Positions 45,874 to 55,283 are shown, counted from the first letter of the stretch. The stretch: 64,000 nucleotides of DNA from Streptosporangium brasiliense (GCF_030811595.1 NZ_JAUSRB010000001.1:310001-374000), one strand, 5' to 3'. Notes: generated by a model not told the origin, from the letters alone. A program made the numbers and translations.

Positions 45874-47322
45874 ATGTCGCGTCCGGCTCCGCTCCGGCCG
45901 GAGGACCCCCGGCAACTCGGCCCCTACCGGCTGACCGGCCGCCTCGGCGCGGGAGGCCAGGGGATCGTCTTCCTCGCCGAGTCCCCGGAGAACGCGCGCG
46001 TCGCGGTGAAACTGCTGCACGCCCGGCTGGTGGACGACGAGAGGGTCCGCCGCCGCCTCGCCGGCGAGATCGAGGCCGTCCGGCGGGTCGCCCCCTTCTG
46101 CACGGCCCAGGTGCTCGACGCCGACCTCGACGGCGACCGCCCCTACATCGTGAGCGAGCTCGTCGACGGGGTATCGCTCCAGGAGCACATCGCGGCCGAG
46201 GGGCCCCGCGCCGACGGCTCGCTGGACCGCATCGCGGTCGGCACGGCCACCGCGCTGGCCGCCATCCACCGGGCCGGGGTGGTCCACCGCGACTTCAAGC
46301 CGGGCAACGTCCTGCTCGGCGCGGACGGCCCCCGGGTCATCGACTTCGGCATCTCCCGGATGATGGACGCCACGATCACCACCGGCAAGATCCCCTTCGG
46401 CACTCCCGCCTACATGTCGCCCGAGCAGATCAAGGGCGAGCCCGCCGGGCCCGCGGCCGACATGTTCGGCTGGGCGCTCACCGTCGCCTACGCCGCCACC
46501 GGCCGCCACGCCTTCTCCGCCGGCTCCTACCACGAGGTGCTGGCCAGGATCCTGTACGGCAGGCCCGACCTGGGCCCGCTGGCCGGCCCGCTCCGGGAGA
46601 TCGTGGTCGCCTGCCTGGCCGCCGAGCCCGGGGACCGGCCGGTCGCCGAGGAGGTGCTGCGCCGGCTGTACGGCAGCGCCGCCGTCTCCCGGCCCGCCGG
46701 AACACCCGGGGCCGTTCCGGTGACGGCCTCCGGGTCCGCGGTGTCGGATCCTCCGCCGTCCGGGTCCTCGACGGGGGAGCCTCCGCCGTCCGAAGTCCCG
46801 ACGGGGGAGTCCCCGGCCTCCGGGGTCCCGACGGCGGAGCTCCCGGCCTACGGAGGGCCGGAGGCGGAGCCGTGGGCCCCTCCCACCGCGACCGCCGAGC
46901 TCCCCGCGGTGAGGGGCGGGACGTCACGGCGGCGCCGGTGGCCGCTGCTCGCGGCGGTGGGCCTGGCGATCGCGGCCGCCGTGGCCGGGGCGGCCGTCTT
47001 CTGGCCCCGTGAGGGCTTCTCCTACACGGGCACCTGGGCGGGCGTCGCCGATCACTCCACCGCCGAGCGGGTCTTCCCCGTGGAGGTCCGCTTCACGGAG
47101 GAGGGGGCGAGCATGAGGTGGGGAGCCGATCTGCACTGCGCCGCCCGGCTCTCCCGGACCGGCGCCGAGACCACCTACCGGCTGGTCGGCGTCAGCGGCG
47201 GCCAGTGCTACCCGGGCACGGTGGCGTTCTCCCCGCGCGGCCCCGACCGGCTGGCCTTCCAGGTGACCAGGACGGGCGAGCGGGTGCCCCGCTACTCCGG
47301 GGACATGGTCCGCTCCCCCTGA
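45874..47322 (+). CDS. membrane-anchored Ser/Thr protein kinase
   Basis: 482 residues. Kinase domain at about 17-270: glycine loop GRLGAGGQG, Lys in VAVKLLH, catalytic loop VVHRDFKPGN, DFGIS, and PAYMSPEQ in the activation segment. A Pro/Ser/Gly linker with repeated (S/P)TGE(P/S) units follows, then one helix (about 358-378, WPLLAAVGLAIAAAVAGAAV) and an extracellular domain of about 100 residues with two cysteines. TATAGT at 45860 ends eight bases before the ATG, so the transcript may be leaderless. Another kinase gene follows, possibly with shared signalling. Confidence 0.9.
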   Translation: MSRPAPLRPEDPRQLGPYRLTGRLGAGGQGIVFLAESPENARVAVKLLHARLVDDERVRRRLAGEIEAVRRVAPFCTAQVLDADLDGDRPYIVSELVDGVSLQEHIAAEGPRADGSLDRIAVGTATALAAIHRAGVVHRDFKPGNVLLGADGPRVIDFGISRMMDATITTGKIPFGTPAYMSPEQIKGEPAGPAADMFGWALTVAYAATGRHAFSAGSYHEVLARILYGRPDLGPLAGPLREIVVACLAAEPGDRPVAEEVLRRLYGSAAVSRPAGTPGAVPVTASGSAVSDPPPSGSSTGEPPPSEVPTGESPASGVPTAELPAYGGPEAEPWAPPTATAELPAVRGGTSRRRRWPLLAAVGLAIAAAVAGAAVFWPREGFSYTGTWAGVADHSTAERVFPVEVRFTEEGASMRWGADLHCAARLSRTGAETTYRLVGVSGGQCYPGTVAFSPRGPDRLAFQVTRTGERVPRYSGDMVRSP

Positions 47323-47430
47323 CCCGAGCATCACATGAGTGTCACGGTCGGGGCCATGAGCGCTTCACCACCGTTGACTGCCGGGAATACCTCTCCTTGA
47401 GTGGGAAGAGTGGTGGGGAGGGAGGCCCGC

Positions 47431-49362
47431 GTGCCGCATGCGCAGCCGCTCAGGACGGGGGACCTCGAAAGGATCGGCCGATACGCGATCGTCGGCCGCC
47501 TGGGAGAGGGCGGCCAGGGGGTGGTCTATCTCGGGGTGCACCCCGCGACCGGATCGGCGCCCTATGCGATCAAACTGCTGCACGGCCCGCTCGGGGAGGA
47601 CGAGGCGGTCTTCCTGCGCGAGGTCGAGCTCGCCAAGCAGGTGGCCCGCTTCTGCACCGCCCAGGTGATCGAGGCCGGGCTGGCCGATGACCGGCCCTAC
47701 ATCGTCAGCGAATACGTCGACGGCCCCTCGCTCCACCGCGAGGTCACCGACGGCGGGCCCCGCGGCGGAGGCGCGCTGGAGCGCCTGGCCATCGGCACGG
47801 CCACCGCCCTGGCGGCCATCCACCGCGCCGGGATCGTGCACCGCGACTTCAAGCCGCAGAACGTGCTGCTGGGCCCGGACGGGCCGAGGGTCATCGACTT
47901 CGGCCTGGCCCGCGCACTGGACGCGGGAGCCACGCAGAGCGGGCGCGGCGCGGGCACACCCGCCTACATGGCGCCCGAGCAGGTGAAGGGGGCCGGGATC
48001 CGGCCGGCGGCCGACGTCTTCTCCTGGGGCGCCACGATCTGCTTCGCCGCCAACGCCCATGCCCCGTTCGGGCAGGACTCGATCGCGGCCGTGCTGCACC
48101 GCATCCTCACCGCGCCACCGGAGCTGGGCTGCCTCGACGGGCGGCTCGGCGCGCTGGTCGCCGGCTGCCTGGAGAAGGACCCCCGCAACCGCCCCAGCAG
48201 TCGCGAACTGCTGCTCGCGCTGCTCGGGGACGACGCCGTAGGGCCGGAGGCGCCGTGGTCCTCGCCGGTCCCGGGCCACGATCTGGCCGGGCCCTGGCCG
48301 GGCCCGGCCAGGTACGGGTCCCCGCCGGGCCAGGCCCGGCCCGCGCCGCCGGCCCGCGGCCCCCGCGGCGGTCCCGGCGAGCCGGCCGAGCCGCGGACCC
48401 GTCCGGGGCGGGCGGCCACCAGGGCCTCGGTCGCGGTGTCGGGGGCGCTGCTGGTGAGCGCGGCCGTGCTGGCCGCGGTGCTGGTCCCGGCGCTGAGCGG
48501 CGGCGACGGGCAGCCTGGGCCGGACAGGCCGAAGGCGTCGGCGGGGGTGCCCGGCGCGCGGGTGGAGCTCACCCCGCTGCCGGCCAGGGCGGCCCGTCCG
48601 GGCGACCCGCCGGGCACGGGCACGAGGAGCGCGGCCCCTCCGTCCCAGGCGTCCCCGACGCCTCCGGCGGCCGCCGGGGTCGCGGTGCCGGCCCTGGCCG
48701 GGCTGGACCGTTCCGAGGCGCTGCGCCTGATCGAGAAGGCCGGCCTGGTCGCCGGGGCCCTCACCGCGACCGACTCCGACCGCCGGATCGGGCAGGTGCT
48801 CAGTAGCCGGCCGGAGGCCGGGACGCTGGTGGCCAAGGGGACGGAAGTCGACCTGGCGGTCTCCGCGGGAGTGGCGGTGCCGGTGCTGACCGGCCTCCGC
48901 AGGGAGCAGGCCGAGGCCGCTGTCACCCGGGCGGGGCTGGTGCCGGGAGGGGTCACCCCGCGCTGCTCGGCAGGTCCGGCGGGCCAGGTCCTCGCCAGCA
49001 CCCCCGGGGCGGGCGAGCGGGTCTCCTCGGGTGGCGTGGTGACGCTCGTGGTGTCCAGGCGCGGGGCCGAGGTGCCCTCGGTCGTCGGCCGGACGGAGGC
49101 CGACGCGCGCGGCGCGCTCAGCGGGGCGGGCTTCACCGTGCGGGTGCGTCCCCGCCTCGTCGCCGACCCGTCGAAGTCCGGTGTGGTGCTGGCGCAGCGG
49201 GGCGCGTCCGGGGGCTGTGCCCGGCCGGGCGCGGTGGTCGTGATCACGGTCGGCGTCGGAGGGCAGGGCGGTCCCGGCCCCGACCCCGGCGAGACGGCCA
49301 CCCCGGTGGACCCGACGGTCTCGGAGGTGCTCGGCTCCGCCCCGGCCGCGGGGCGGGACTGA
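47431..49362 (+). CDS. PASTA-domain Ser/Thr protein kinase (PknB-like)
   Basis: 643 residues. Kinase domain with GRLGEGGQG, AIKLLHG, IVHRDFKPQN, DFGLA and PAYMAPEQ. A Gly/Pro/Ala-rich linker precedes one membrane helix (about 333-354) and three PASTA domains, beginning near residues 417, 481 and 546 (each VxVPxLxGL or AEVPSVVG, then D/E-rich repeats). PASTA domains bind muropeptides or lipid II, so cell-wall-linked signalling is expected. GGAGG at 47421-47425 selects GTG 47431. Two extra Cys (CSAGPAG, GGCARPG) lie in PASTA 2 and 3. It is an orphan of the usual pbp/ftsW division cluster. Confidence 0.93.
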   Translation: MPHAQPLRTGDLERIGRYAIVGRLGEGGQGVVYLGVHPATGSAPYAIKLLHGPLGEDEAVFLREVELAKQVARFCTAQVIEAGLADDRPYIVSEYVDGPSLHREVTDGGPRGGGALERLAIGTATALAAIHRAGIVHRDFKPQNVLLGPDGPRVIDFGLARALDAGATQSGRGAGTPAYMAPEQVKGAGIRPAADVFSWGATICFAANAHAPFGQDSIAAVLHRILTAPPELGCLDGRLGALVAGCLEKDPRNRPSSRELLLALLGDDAVGPEAPWSSPVPGHDLAGPWPGPARYGSPPGQARPAPPARGPRGGPGEPAEPRTRPGRAATRASVAVSGALLVSAAVLAAVLVPALSGGDGQPGPDRPKASAGVPGARVELTPLPARAARPGDPPGTGTRSAAPPSQASPTPPAAAGVAVPALAGLDRSEALRLIEKAGLVAGALTATDSDRRIGQVLSSRPEAGTLVAKGTEVDLAVSAGVAVPVLTGLRREQAEAAVTRAGLVPGGVTPRCSAGPAGQVLASTPGAGERVSSGGVVTLVVSRRGAEVPSVVGRTEADARGALSGAGFTVRVRPRLVADPSKSGVVLAQRGASGGCARPGAVVVITVGVGGQGGPGPDPGETATPVDPTVSEVLGSAPAAGRD

Positions 49363-49363
49363 G

Positions 49364-49441
49364 CGGCCCCGTGCGGAGGGCGGCCCTGTACAGGCGATCC
49401 CGTGCGGAGGGTGGCCCGTACAGGCGGCCCCGTACGGCGGG
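49364..49441. repeat. 30-base-period tandem repeat between the PASTA kinase and TetR genes
   Basis: CGGCCCCGTGCGGAGGGCGG and the following CCCTGTACAGG start at 49364. A near-identical copy starts at 49395 and a partial one at 49425. Confidence 0.75.
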
Positions 49442-49447
49442 CGTGGG

Positions 49448-49993
49448 TCAGGCGGACGGGCCGTGCATGGCGCGGGCGGTGTCGAGCAGGGTCTCCCGGA
49501 CGACCTCCTCCGGCAGGTCGATCGTCTTGACCACCACGCACTGCAGGGCGCCCAGGAGAGCCCAGGCCCGCACCCGCCCGGCGGGGTCCGGGTCCGCCGG
49601 CGCCAGGCGGGTGTAGATCGCGTCGCGGAAGGCGCGGATGGCCTCGCCGGGGGAGCCGGGCGGGGCGTCGTCGGCGCCGCTGATGTCCTCCATGATCAGG
49701 CGGATGATGGCCCGGTGCCGGACCACGAAGGTCACCAGCGCCTCGACGAACTGGCGCTCGCCGCCGAGGTCGGTCTCCAGCAGGGCCACGATGTCCTCGG
49801 CCGCGGGCGCGAGCAGCTCGGTGGCCAGCCGGTCCTTCGGATGGAAGTGGTAGGCGACGGCGGTCTTCGTCAGCCCGACGGCCGAGGCGATGTCGGCCAG
49901 CGAGGTCGCGGCGTAACCGCGCTCGGCGAAGAGCCGGCGGGCGGCGTCGAGAATCCGGCGCCGTGTGTCGTAGCCGTGCTCAAGTGTGGTCAT
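49448..49993 (-). CDS. TetR/AcrR-family repressor
   Basis: 181 residues. HTH at about 10-58 (RILDAARRLFAERGYAATSL, VGLTKTAVAYHFHPKDRLA), followed by an alpha-helical ligand domain. It is divergent from the MMPL exporter gene at 50118, with palindromes in the shared promoter, so it very probably regulates that exporter. Confidence 0.9.
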   Translation of the reverse strand: MTTLEHGYDTRRRILDAARRLFAERGYAATSLADIASAVGLTKTAVAYHFHPKDRLATELLAPAAEDIVALLETDLGGERQFVEALVTFVVRHRAIIRLIMEDISGADDAPPGSPGEAIRAFRDAIYTRLAPADPDPAGRVRAWALLGALQCVVVKTIDLPEEVVRETLLDTARAMHGPSA

Positions 49994-50018
49994 CGTCTCA
50001 TTCCCACGTGTTCTAGAG

Positions 50019-50072
50019 CATTCTGGAATGTCCGCGCCTACGCTTGATCGTAGGTTCTGTACGACCGTACAG
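50019..50072. promoter_or_regulatory. TetR/MMPL divergent promoter operators
   Basis: CTGTACG-AC-CGTACAG (50057-50072) is a perfect 16-base palindrome of the type bound by actinobacterial TetR proteins. CATTC-TG-GAATG (50019-50030) is a second perfect one nearer the repressor gene. Confidence 0.65.
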
Positions 50073-50117
50073 GACGGCGTTTCAGGCGCATTTCAGTCTT
50101 GAACAGGGCGGTCACCG

Positions 50118-52355
50118 ATGTCTGGCTTGCTGGGGCGACTGGGGAGTTGGTGCGCGAGGCACGGCAAGATCGTGCTGGCACTCTGGGTGGCCGCGGCGGT
50201 GCTGCTGACCGCGGGGTCGATCGTGTTCGCCGGTCCCGTGAGCAACAACGTGACCATACCCGGCACGGACGCGCAGCGGGCCCACGACCTGATGCGCGAC
50301 GGCTTCGGCCCCGGCTACGACCCGGGCGGCACGGTCCAGATCGTGCTCTACTCCGCCGACGGCCCCCTCGTCGCCAAGCCCCGCAAGCTCGCGGTGGAGC
50401 GGGCGATGACGGAGCTCCGAAAGGTCCCGCACGTGGCGGAGGTCCTGACCCCCTACCGGGTCGGCGGTCTGGCGCCCAGCCTGCAGATCGGCCTCATCAC
50501 GGTCAAGCTCAAGGGGCACGACAACAGCAAGCTCGCCGAGACCACCCGACGGCTGTCGGAGGCGGCCGGGCCCGTGCGCGAGCTGGGCATCGAGGCGGTG
50601 CCCGCCGACGCGTCCACCCCGGCCGACAAGGAGATCAAGACCGGGACCAGCGAGATCATCGGCGTGGTCTGCGCGCTGCTGGTGCTGCTGTTCGCCTTCG
50701 GCACGCTGGTGGCCGCGATGATCCCGATCTTCACGGCGCTGGTCAGCATCGCCACCGGCCTGGGCGTGATCAGCCTGCTCGGCCACATCGTGGACGTCCC
50801 CAAGCAGGCGTCCATCATGGCGACGATGATCGGCCTGGGCGTCGGCATCGACTACGCCCTCTTCCTGCTCAGCCGGCACCGCAAGCTGCTGGCCGACGGT
50901 GTGCCGGTGCGCGAGGCCGTACGCCGGACGGCCGCCGGCTCCGGCGGCGCGGTGGTGTTCGCCGGCGGCACAGTGATCATCGCGCTCAGCGCGCTACTGC
51001 TCGGCGGCTTCCCCATGCTGCAGACGCTCGGCTGGATCACCGGCATCTCGGTCGTCTGCGCCGTGCTCACCTCGATCACCCTGGTCCCCGCCCTGCTCGG
51101 CCTGCTCGGGCACCGGGTCAACGCGCTGCGGCTGCCCTTCGTGGGCCGCCGCAGGAGGGCGGACGACGCCTCCGGCTGGAGCGCCCTGGGCACCTGGGTG
51201 GCCAGACGGCCCTGGAGCGTCCTCGCGCTGAGCGTCGCCGTCCTCGCCGCCCTGACCGCGCCCGCCCTCGCGCTCAAGCTCGGCCCGCTCGACGACGGCT
51301 ACGGCGACAAGGACACCGCCGCCCGCCGCTCCTACGAGCTCATGCAGGCCGGATTCGGGCCGGGGATAAATGGTCCGCTGATCGTGGTCGCCTCCCTTGA
51401 GGAGAGGGCCGTCGACCGCGACCCCGCGCCTGCCGTACTCCAGATCCTGAAGGAGGAGGTCGGCGCGGTCGAGGGGGTGGCCCACGTCGGCGAGCCCGTA
51501 CTGAACGACGACTGCACCACCGCCCTGGTGCAGGCCGTCACCGAGTACGCGCCCAGCGATCCGCAGGCGCTGCGGGTGGTCGAGGACGTGCGCGCGATCC
51601 GGGTCGAGGGGGCGCGGGTGCACGTGGGCGGGGAGGTGGCCGCCATGTCCGACGCGAGCACCAGGATCGCCGACCGCACCCCTCTGGTCGTCGGCGTCGT
51701 GGTGCTGCTCAGCGCGCTGCTGCTGCTCCTGGCGTTCCGGTCGCCGGTGGTCGCGATCAAGGCCGCGCTGATGAACCTGGTCTCGCTCGGCGCCGCGTTC
51801 GGCGCGCTCTCGCTGGTCTTCTCCCTCGGCCTGGGCAGCGGCCTGGTCGGCATGGACCCACCGGTCGGCGTGGACGACTCCTACCTGGCCACGCTGTTCT
51901 TCTCGGTGCCGATCGACAGCTACATCCCCCTGATGCTGTTCGCGGTGCTGTTCGGCCTGTCGATGGACTACGAGGTCTTCCTGCTCACCGCGGTACGGCA
52001 GGCGTATCTGAGGCACGGCGACAACCGCAGGGCGGTGGCCGAGGGCCTGGGCACCACCGGCCGGGTCATCACCTCCGCCGCCCTGATCATGGTCGCCGTC
52101 TTCGTCGCCTTCATCGCCTATCCCGACCCGATGGTCAAGATCTTCGGTGTCGGCCTGGCGGTGGCGGTCGCGGTGGACGCCACCATCATCCGCGGCTTCC
52201 TGGTCCCCGCCACCATGGTTCTGCTCGGCAGGTTCAACTGGTGGTGCCCCGGGTGGCTGGACCGGATCCTGCCCAACCTCTCCGTCGAGGGGCACGAGGA
52301 GGAGGAGCCCGCCGACGGCCCGCGCAAGGAGCTCGTCGGCGCCGGCCACGGCTGA
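50118..52355 (+). CDS. MMPL/RND-family lipid or drug exporter
   Basis: 745 residues, two halves with six helices each. Helix 1 starts GKIVLALWVAAAVLLTAGSI, followed by a large periplasmic loop, then five helices including MIGLGVGIDYALFLLSRHR with the proton-relay Asp-Tyr pair. The second half repeats the order, with LFGLSMDYEVFLLTAVR. Mycobacterial MmpL3-type relatives move lipids across the membrane; others efflux drugs. The TetR regulator alongside fits inducible export. Confidence 0.92.
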   Translation: MSGLLGRLGSWCARHGKIVLALWVAAAVLLTAGSIVFAGPVSNNVTIPGTDAQRAHDLMRDGFGPGYDPGGTVQIVLYSADGPLVAKPRKLAVERAMTELRKVPHVAEVLTPYRVGGLAPSLQIGLITVKLKGHDNSKLAETTRRLSEAAGPVRELGIEAVPADASTPADKEIKTGTSEIIGVVCALLVLLFAFGTLVAAMIPIFTALVSIATGLGVISLLGHIVDVPKQASIMATMIGLGVGIDYALFLLSRHRKLLADGVPVREAVRRTAAGSGGAVVFAGGTVIIALSALLLGGFPMLQTLGWITGISVVCAVLTSITLVPALLGLLGHRVNALRLPFVGRRRRADDASGWSALGTWVARRPWSVLALSVAVLAALTAPALALKLGPLDDGYGDKDTAARRSYELMQAGFGPGINGPLIVVASLEERAVDRDPAPAVLQILKEEVGAVEGVAHVGEPVLNDDCTTALVQAVTEYAPSDPQALRVVEDVRAIRVEGARVHVGGEVAAMSDASTRIADRTPLVVGVVVLLSALLLLLAFRSPVVAIKAALMNLVSLGAAFGALSLVFSLGLGSGLVGMDPPVGVDDSYLATLFFSVPIDSYIPLMLFAVLFGLSMDYEVFLLTAVRQAYLRHGDNRRAVAEGLGTTGRVITSAALIMVAVFVAFIAYPDPMVKIFGVGLAVAVAVDATIIRGFLVPATMVLLGRFNWWCPGWLDRILPNLSVEGHEEEEPADGPRKELVGAGHG

Positions 52356-52358
52356 GCG

Positions 52359-53462
52359 TCAGTCGAAGACGATGACGCTGCGGGCCACCGTCCCCTCGCG
52401 GACGTGGCGGATCGCCTCGTTGACCTCCTCCAGCGGCACCCGTTCGCTGACCAGGCGGTCGAGGTCGAGCCGGCCGCGCATGTACTGCTCGGCGAGCATG
52501 GGCAGGTCGCGGAGCGGGGCCGCGTCGCCGCCCTGGGTGCCCATCAGCCGCCGGGAGGCGAACAGCAGGCCGGGCTCGATGGTGAGCGGCCGGCCCTGGG
52601 GCGGGCTGCCGACCATCACGGTCGTGCCGCCGGGCTGGGTGGCGGCGAAGGCGCTGCCGAGCACCTCGGGCACGCCGGTGACGTCGAAGGCGTAGTCCAC
52701 GCCACCCTTGACGATCTCACCCACCTGCCGGGGCAGGTCGGTGGAGAGGATCGCGTGGGTGGCGCCGAACTCCTCGGCCAGCTTCAGCTTGGACTCGGCC
52801 ACGTCGGCGGCGATGATGGTCGTGGCCCCGGCCAGCGCGGCGCCCTGGACCACGTTCAGCCCGACGCCGCCGCAGCCGACCACCAGCACGCTGGAGCCCG
52901 GCCGCACCCTGGCCACGTTGAGCACCGCGCCGACGCCGGTGATCACCCCGCAGGCCAGCAGGCACATGGTGTCGGACGGCGCACTCTCGGCGATCTTCAC
53001 GCACATCGGCTCGTTGACCACGGCGTACTCGGCGAACGAGCCGATGCCGATCATCGTCCGTGCGTCGTGGCCGTCCACGCTGATCCGGGTGGTGCCGTCG
53101 CGCATCGTGCCCATGATGGCGGCCGTCCGGGCCGGCCCGCCGCACAGGTGGAAGCGGCCCGCGCCGCAGTTGCGGCAGCGCCCGCAGGCCCCGTTCATCG
53201 CGATGATCACATGATCGCCCGGTCTGACGCCGGTCACGCCGGCGCCGACGCTCTCCACGGTCCCCGCGCTCTCGTGGCCGAGGACGAACGGGAGCCGCCG
53301 CACCACCGGGCTCTTGCCGTCCAGTGCCTTGATGTCCGACCCGCACACCCCGGACGCCCTGATCCTGACGCGGACCTCGCCCGGCCCGGGATCGGCGATC
53401 TCGACCTCGCGGACCTCCAGCGCCGCCCCGAACTCGGTGAGCACGGCCGCGCGCATCAACAT
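52359..53462 (-). CDS. zinc-dependent alcohol dehydrogenase (MDR family)
   Basis: 367 residues. Catalytic zinc ligands Cys in GVCGSDIKALDG and His in LGHESAG. The structural zinc cysteines CGRCRNCGAGRFHLC are complete. Rossmann motif VVGCGGVGLNVVQG and the AAD cofactor turn suggest NAD(P). Class III/NDMA-type features are suggested by GTMRDGTTRISVDG. Start ATG 53462 has GGGAGC upstream; ATG 53456 is an alternative. It is divergent from the branched-chain-type binding protein, sharing a CAAGC/GCTTG palindrome region, so it belongs to the catabolic block by regulation (inference). Confidence 0.9.
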   Translation of the reverse strand: MLMRAAVLTEFGAALEVREVEIADPGPGEVRVRIRASGVCGSDIKALDGKSPVVRRLPFVLGHESAGTVESVGAGVTGVRPGDHVIIAMNGACGRCRNCGAGRFHLCGGPARTAAIMGTMRDGTTRISVDGHDARTMIGIGSFAEYAVVNEPMCVKIAESAPSDTMCLLACGVITGVGAVLNVARVRPGSSVLVVGCGGVGLNVVQGAALAGATTIIAADVAESKLKLAEEFGATHAILSTDLPRQVGEIVKGGVDYAFDVTGVPEVLGSAFAATQPGGTTVMVGSPPQGRPLTIEPGLLFASRRLMGTQGGDAAPLRDLPMLAEQYMRGRLDLDRLVSERVPLEEVNEAIRHVREGTVARSVIVFD

Positions 53463-53522
53463 CAGTCCGCTCCCGTCGCCGAAGACCTGTGCGCTCCGCA
53501 CGCTAGCCCGGACCAGGATCAT

Positions 53523-53628
53523 AAGCAAACATTTGCTTGGTTCAATTGGCGTCGCAACTGCCGGGCGCCGCTCCATTGACACCCCGGAAGCGCCAAATCT
53601 ACGCTGACGAAACCAAGCGAGCGCTAGG
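53523..53628. promoter_or_regulatory. divergent promoter with AAGCAAA/TTTGCTT palindrome and related box
   Basis: AAGCAAA-CA-TTTGCTT (53523-53538) is a perfect 16-base palindrome directly followed by GG. CCAAGCGA-GCGCTAGG (53613-53628) is a related imperfect one. They lie in the gap between the alcohol dehydrogenase and the importer binding protein. Confidence 0.55.
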
Positions 53629-53671
53629 CCAAATTAGGTCTGCGGCCGCGTGGCACGGCAGGGGGTGTTCC

Positions 53672-54931
53672 ATGAGACGGCAGGCAGTGCGACTCATCGG
53701 CCTGGTGACCGCGGCGGCGCTCACCGCCGCCGGCTGCGCGGCCGGGCAGCGGACCGCCGGCGGCGCCTCCGGCGCGGCGGGGGCGGCCGGGGTGACCGAC
53801 ACGACGATCACGGTGGGCGGCGTGCTCACCAAGACCAGCGCGAGCGGCTACTCCACCAAGGACGCCGAGATCGGGGCCAGGGCCCGGTTCCAGCGGGCGA
53901 ACGAGGCCGGCGGCGTGCACGGCCGCAGGATCGAGTTCGTCGGGGCCGAGGACGACGGCCAGGACGCCGCCAAGGGAGACGCGGCGGCCAAGAAACTGGT
54001 CCAGCGGGACAAGGTCTTCGCGCTGGTGCCGGTCCACGCGCCCAACTTCGGTGGCGCGACCTTCCTGGAGCAGCAGGGCGTGCCGTGGTTCGGCTGGGCG
54101 ACGGGGCCGCAGTGGTGCGGCACGCGGACCGGCTTCGGCTACAACGGCTGCCTCGCCCCCAAGCAGGGCGCGGGCTCGCAGACCTGGTGGGGCAGCCAGA
54201 TGGCCGAGCTGATCGGCGGGTCCGCGGGCAAGACCGTCTACATCCAGACGACCGACTCGAGCGGCAGCAAATACGGCGGCCGGACCATCGCCCAGTCCTT
54301 CCAGGCGGCGGGCTTCACGCTGGCCGGCCTCAACTCCGGCCTGCCCGCCGCCGCCCCGCCGCCGGACTGGCTGCCCTACGTCAACAAGATCATGACTTCG
54401 GCCGGCGGCGGGCCGCCGGACCTGGTGGTGTCGATCATCGCCGGCACCAAGTTCAACACCGGCCTGTACGCCGCGTTGAAGAAGGCCGGATACCGGGGCC
54501 TGCTGTCCGACGCGACCAGCTACGACGCCGCCATCCTCAAGGACCCGGCCACCGCCCAGGCGCTCGAAGGCGTGATCGCGGCCCCCATGTTCGAACCCTT
54601 CGAATCCCAGGCCCCGGAGATCGCCCAGCTCAAGGCGGACGTGGAGAAGGCGGCGCCGGGGACCGCGCTGACCCAGCACCTGGCCATCGGCTACTGGGCC
54701 GCCGACATCTTCCTCAAGGTGCTCGAACAGACCGGCAGAGACCTGACCAGGGAGAGGTTCCTGGCCACCGCCAACGGCTCGTTCACCTACGAGAACGCTG
54801 GGTTCGGCAGGATCCGCTACCCCAAGGACCACACCGAGCCCAACGGCTGCGGCGCCCTGGTCAAGCTTGAGGGCGGCGCCTTCAAGGTCGCCAGGAACAT
54901 GAAGTGCTTCGACAACGTGCCGCTGAAATAG
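53672..54931 (+). CDS. lipoprotein binding protein of a branched-chain-type ABC importer (Peripla_BP_6)
   Basis: 419 residues. The signal peptide ends LTAAGC, a lipobox, and the mature part is a Leu/Ile/Val-binding fold (ITVGGVLTKTSASGYS, IEFVGAEDDGQDAAKGDAAA, VKLEGGAFKVARNM near the end). It has several Cys (KQG, TWWG region), and the ligand pocket differs enough from LivJ that non-amino-acid substrates (aromatic or sterol side chains) are plausible. Start ATG 53672 after GGGGGTG. The permease/ATPase genes begin 352 bases on. Confidence 0.88.
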   Translation: MRRQAVRLIGLVTAAALTAAGCAAGQRTAGGASGAAGAAGVTDTTITVGGVLTKTSASGYSTKDAEIGARARFQRANEAGGVHGRRIEFVGAEDDGQDAAKGDAAAKKLVQRDKVFALVPVHAPNFGGATFLEQQGVPWFGWATGPQWCGTRTGFGYNGCLAPKQGAGSQTWWGSQMAELIGGSAGKTVYIQTTDSSGSKYGGRTIAQSFQAAGFTLAGLNSGLPAAAPPPDWLPYVNKIMTSAGGGPPDLVVSIIAGTKFNTGLYAALKKAGYRGLLSDATSYDAAILKDPATAQALEGVIAAPMFEPFESQAPEIAQLKADVEKAAPGTALTQHLAIGYWAADIFLKVLEQTGRDLTRERFLATANGSFTYENAGFGRIRYPKDHTEPNGCGALVKLEGGAFKVARNMKCFDNVPLK

Positions 54932-55070
54932 CGGCCAGGACTTGCCGCCCGCGAGTCTGGCGGGCCGCGCGGGCGGCGGGGCGGGGCGGGCCGGGGCGTC
55001 CGCAGGGACATCCCGGCCGCCCAGGCCGGCCCCGTCGCGGGAGACGTACGCGGGCGGTGTCGCCGGCCCC

Positions 55071-55150
55071 GCGGTAGGGGGCGAGGCGCCGCCTCTGCGG
55101 TAGGAGGCGAGGTCGAGGTGCGACCCCTGCGGTAGGAGGCGAGGTACCGG
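55071..55150. repeat. GCGGTAGGAGGCGAGGT-type repeats
   Basis: GCGGTAGG(A/G)GGCGAGG occurs three times with roughly 28-36 base spacing. The rest of 54932-55174 is GC-rich and without a gene. Confidence 0.7.
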
Positions 55151-55174
55151 CCTCGCCGCGAGAAGGCGGTCGCC

Positions 55175-55254
55175 AGGCAAGGCAGTGACCAGGCAAGGCA
55201 GCGATCAGGCAAGGCAGCGATCAGGCAAGGCAGCGATCAGGCAAGGCAGTGACC
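55175..55254. repeat. five perfect-length tandem copies of a 16-base unit
   Basis: AGGCAAGGCAG(T/C)GA(T/C)C repeats exactly every 16 bases from 55175 to 55254; the outer copies read TGACC, the inner three CGATC. It ends 29 bases before the transporter start. Confidence 0.9.
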
Positions 55255-55283
55255 AGGCGCGAAACCCCGGGGTGAAGGCCCTT

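Noticed and set aside
55175-55254. Possible CRISPR array
   Set aside because: Units are contiguous 16-base tandem copies without unique spacers; no cas genes nearby.
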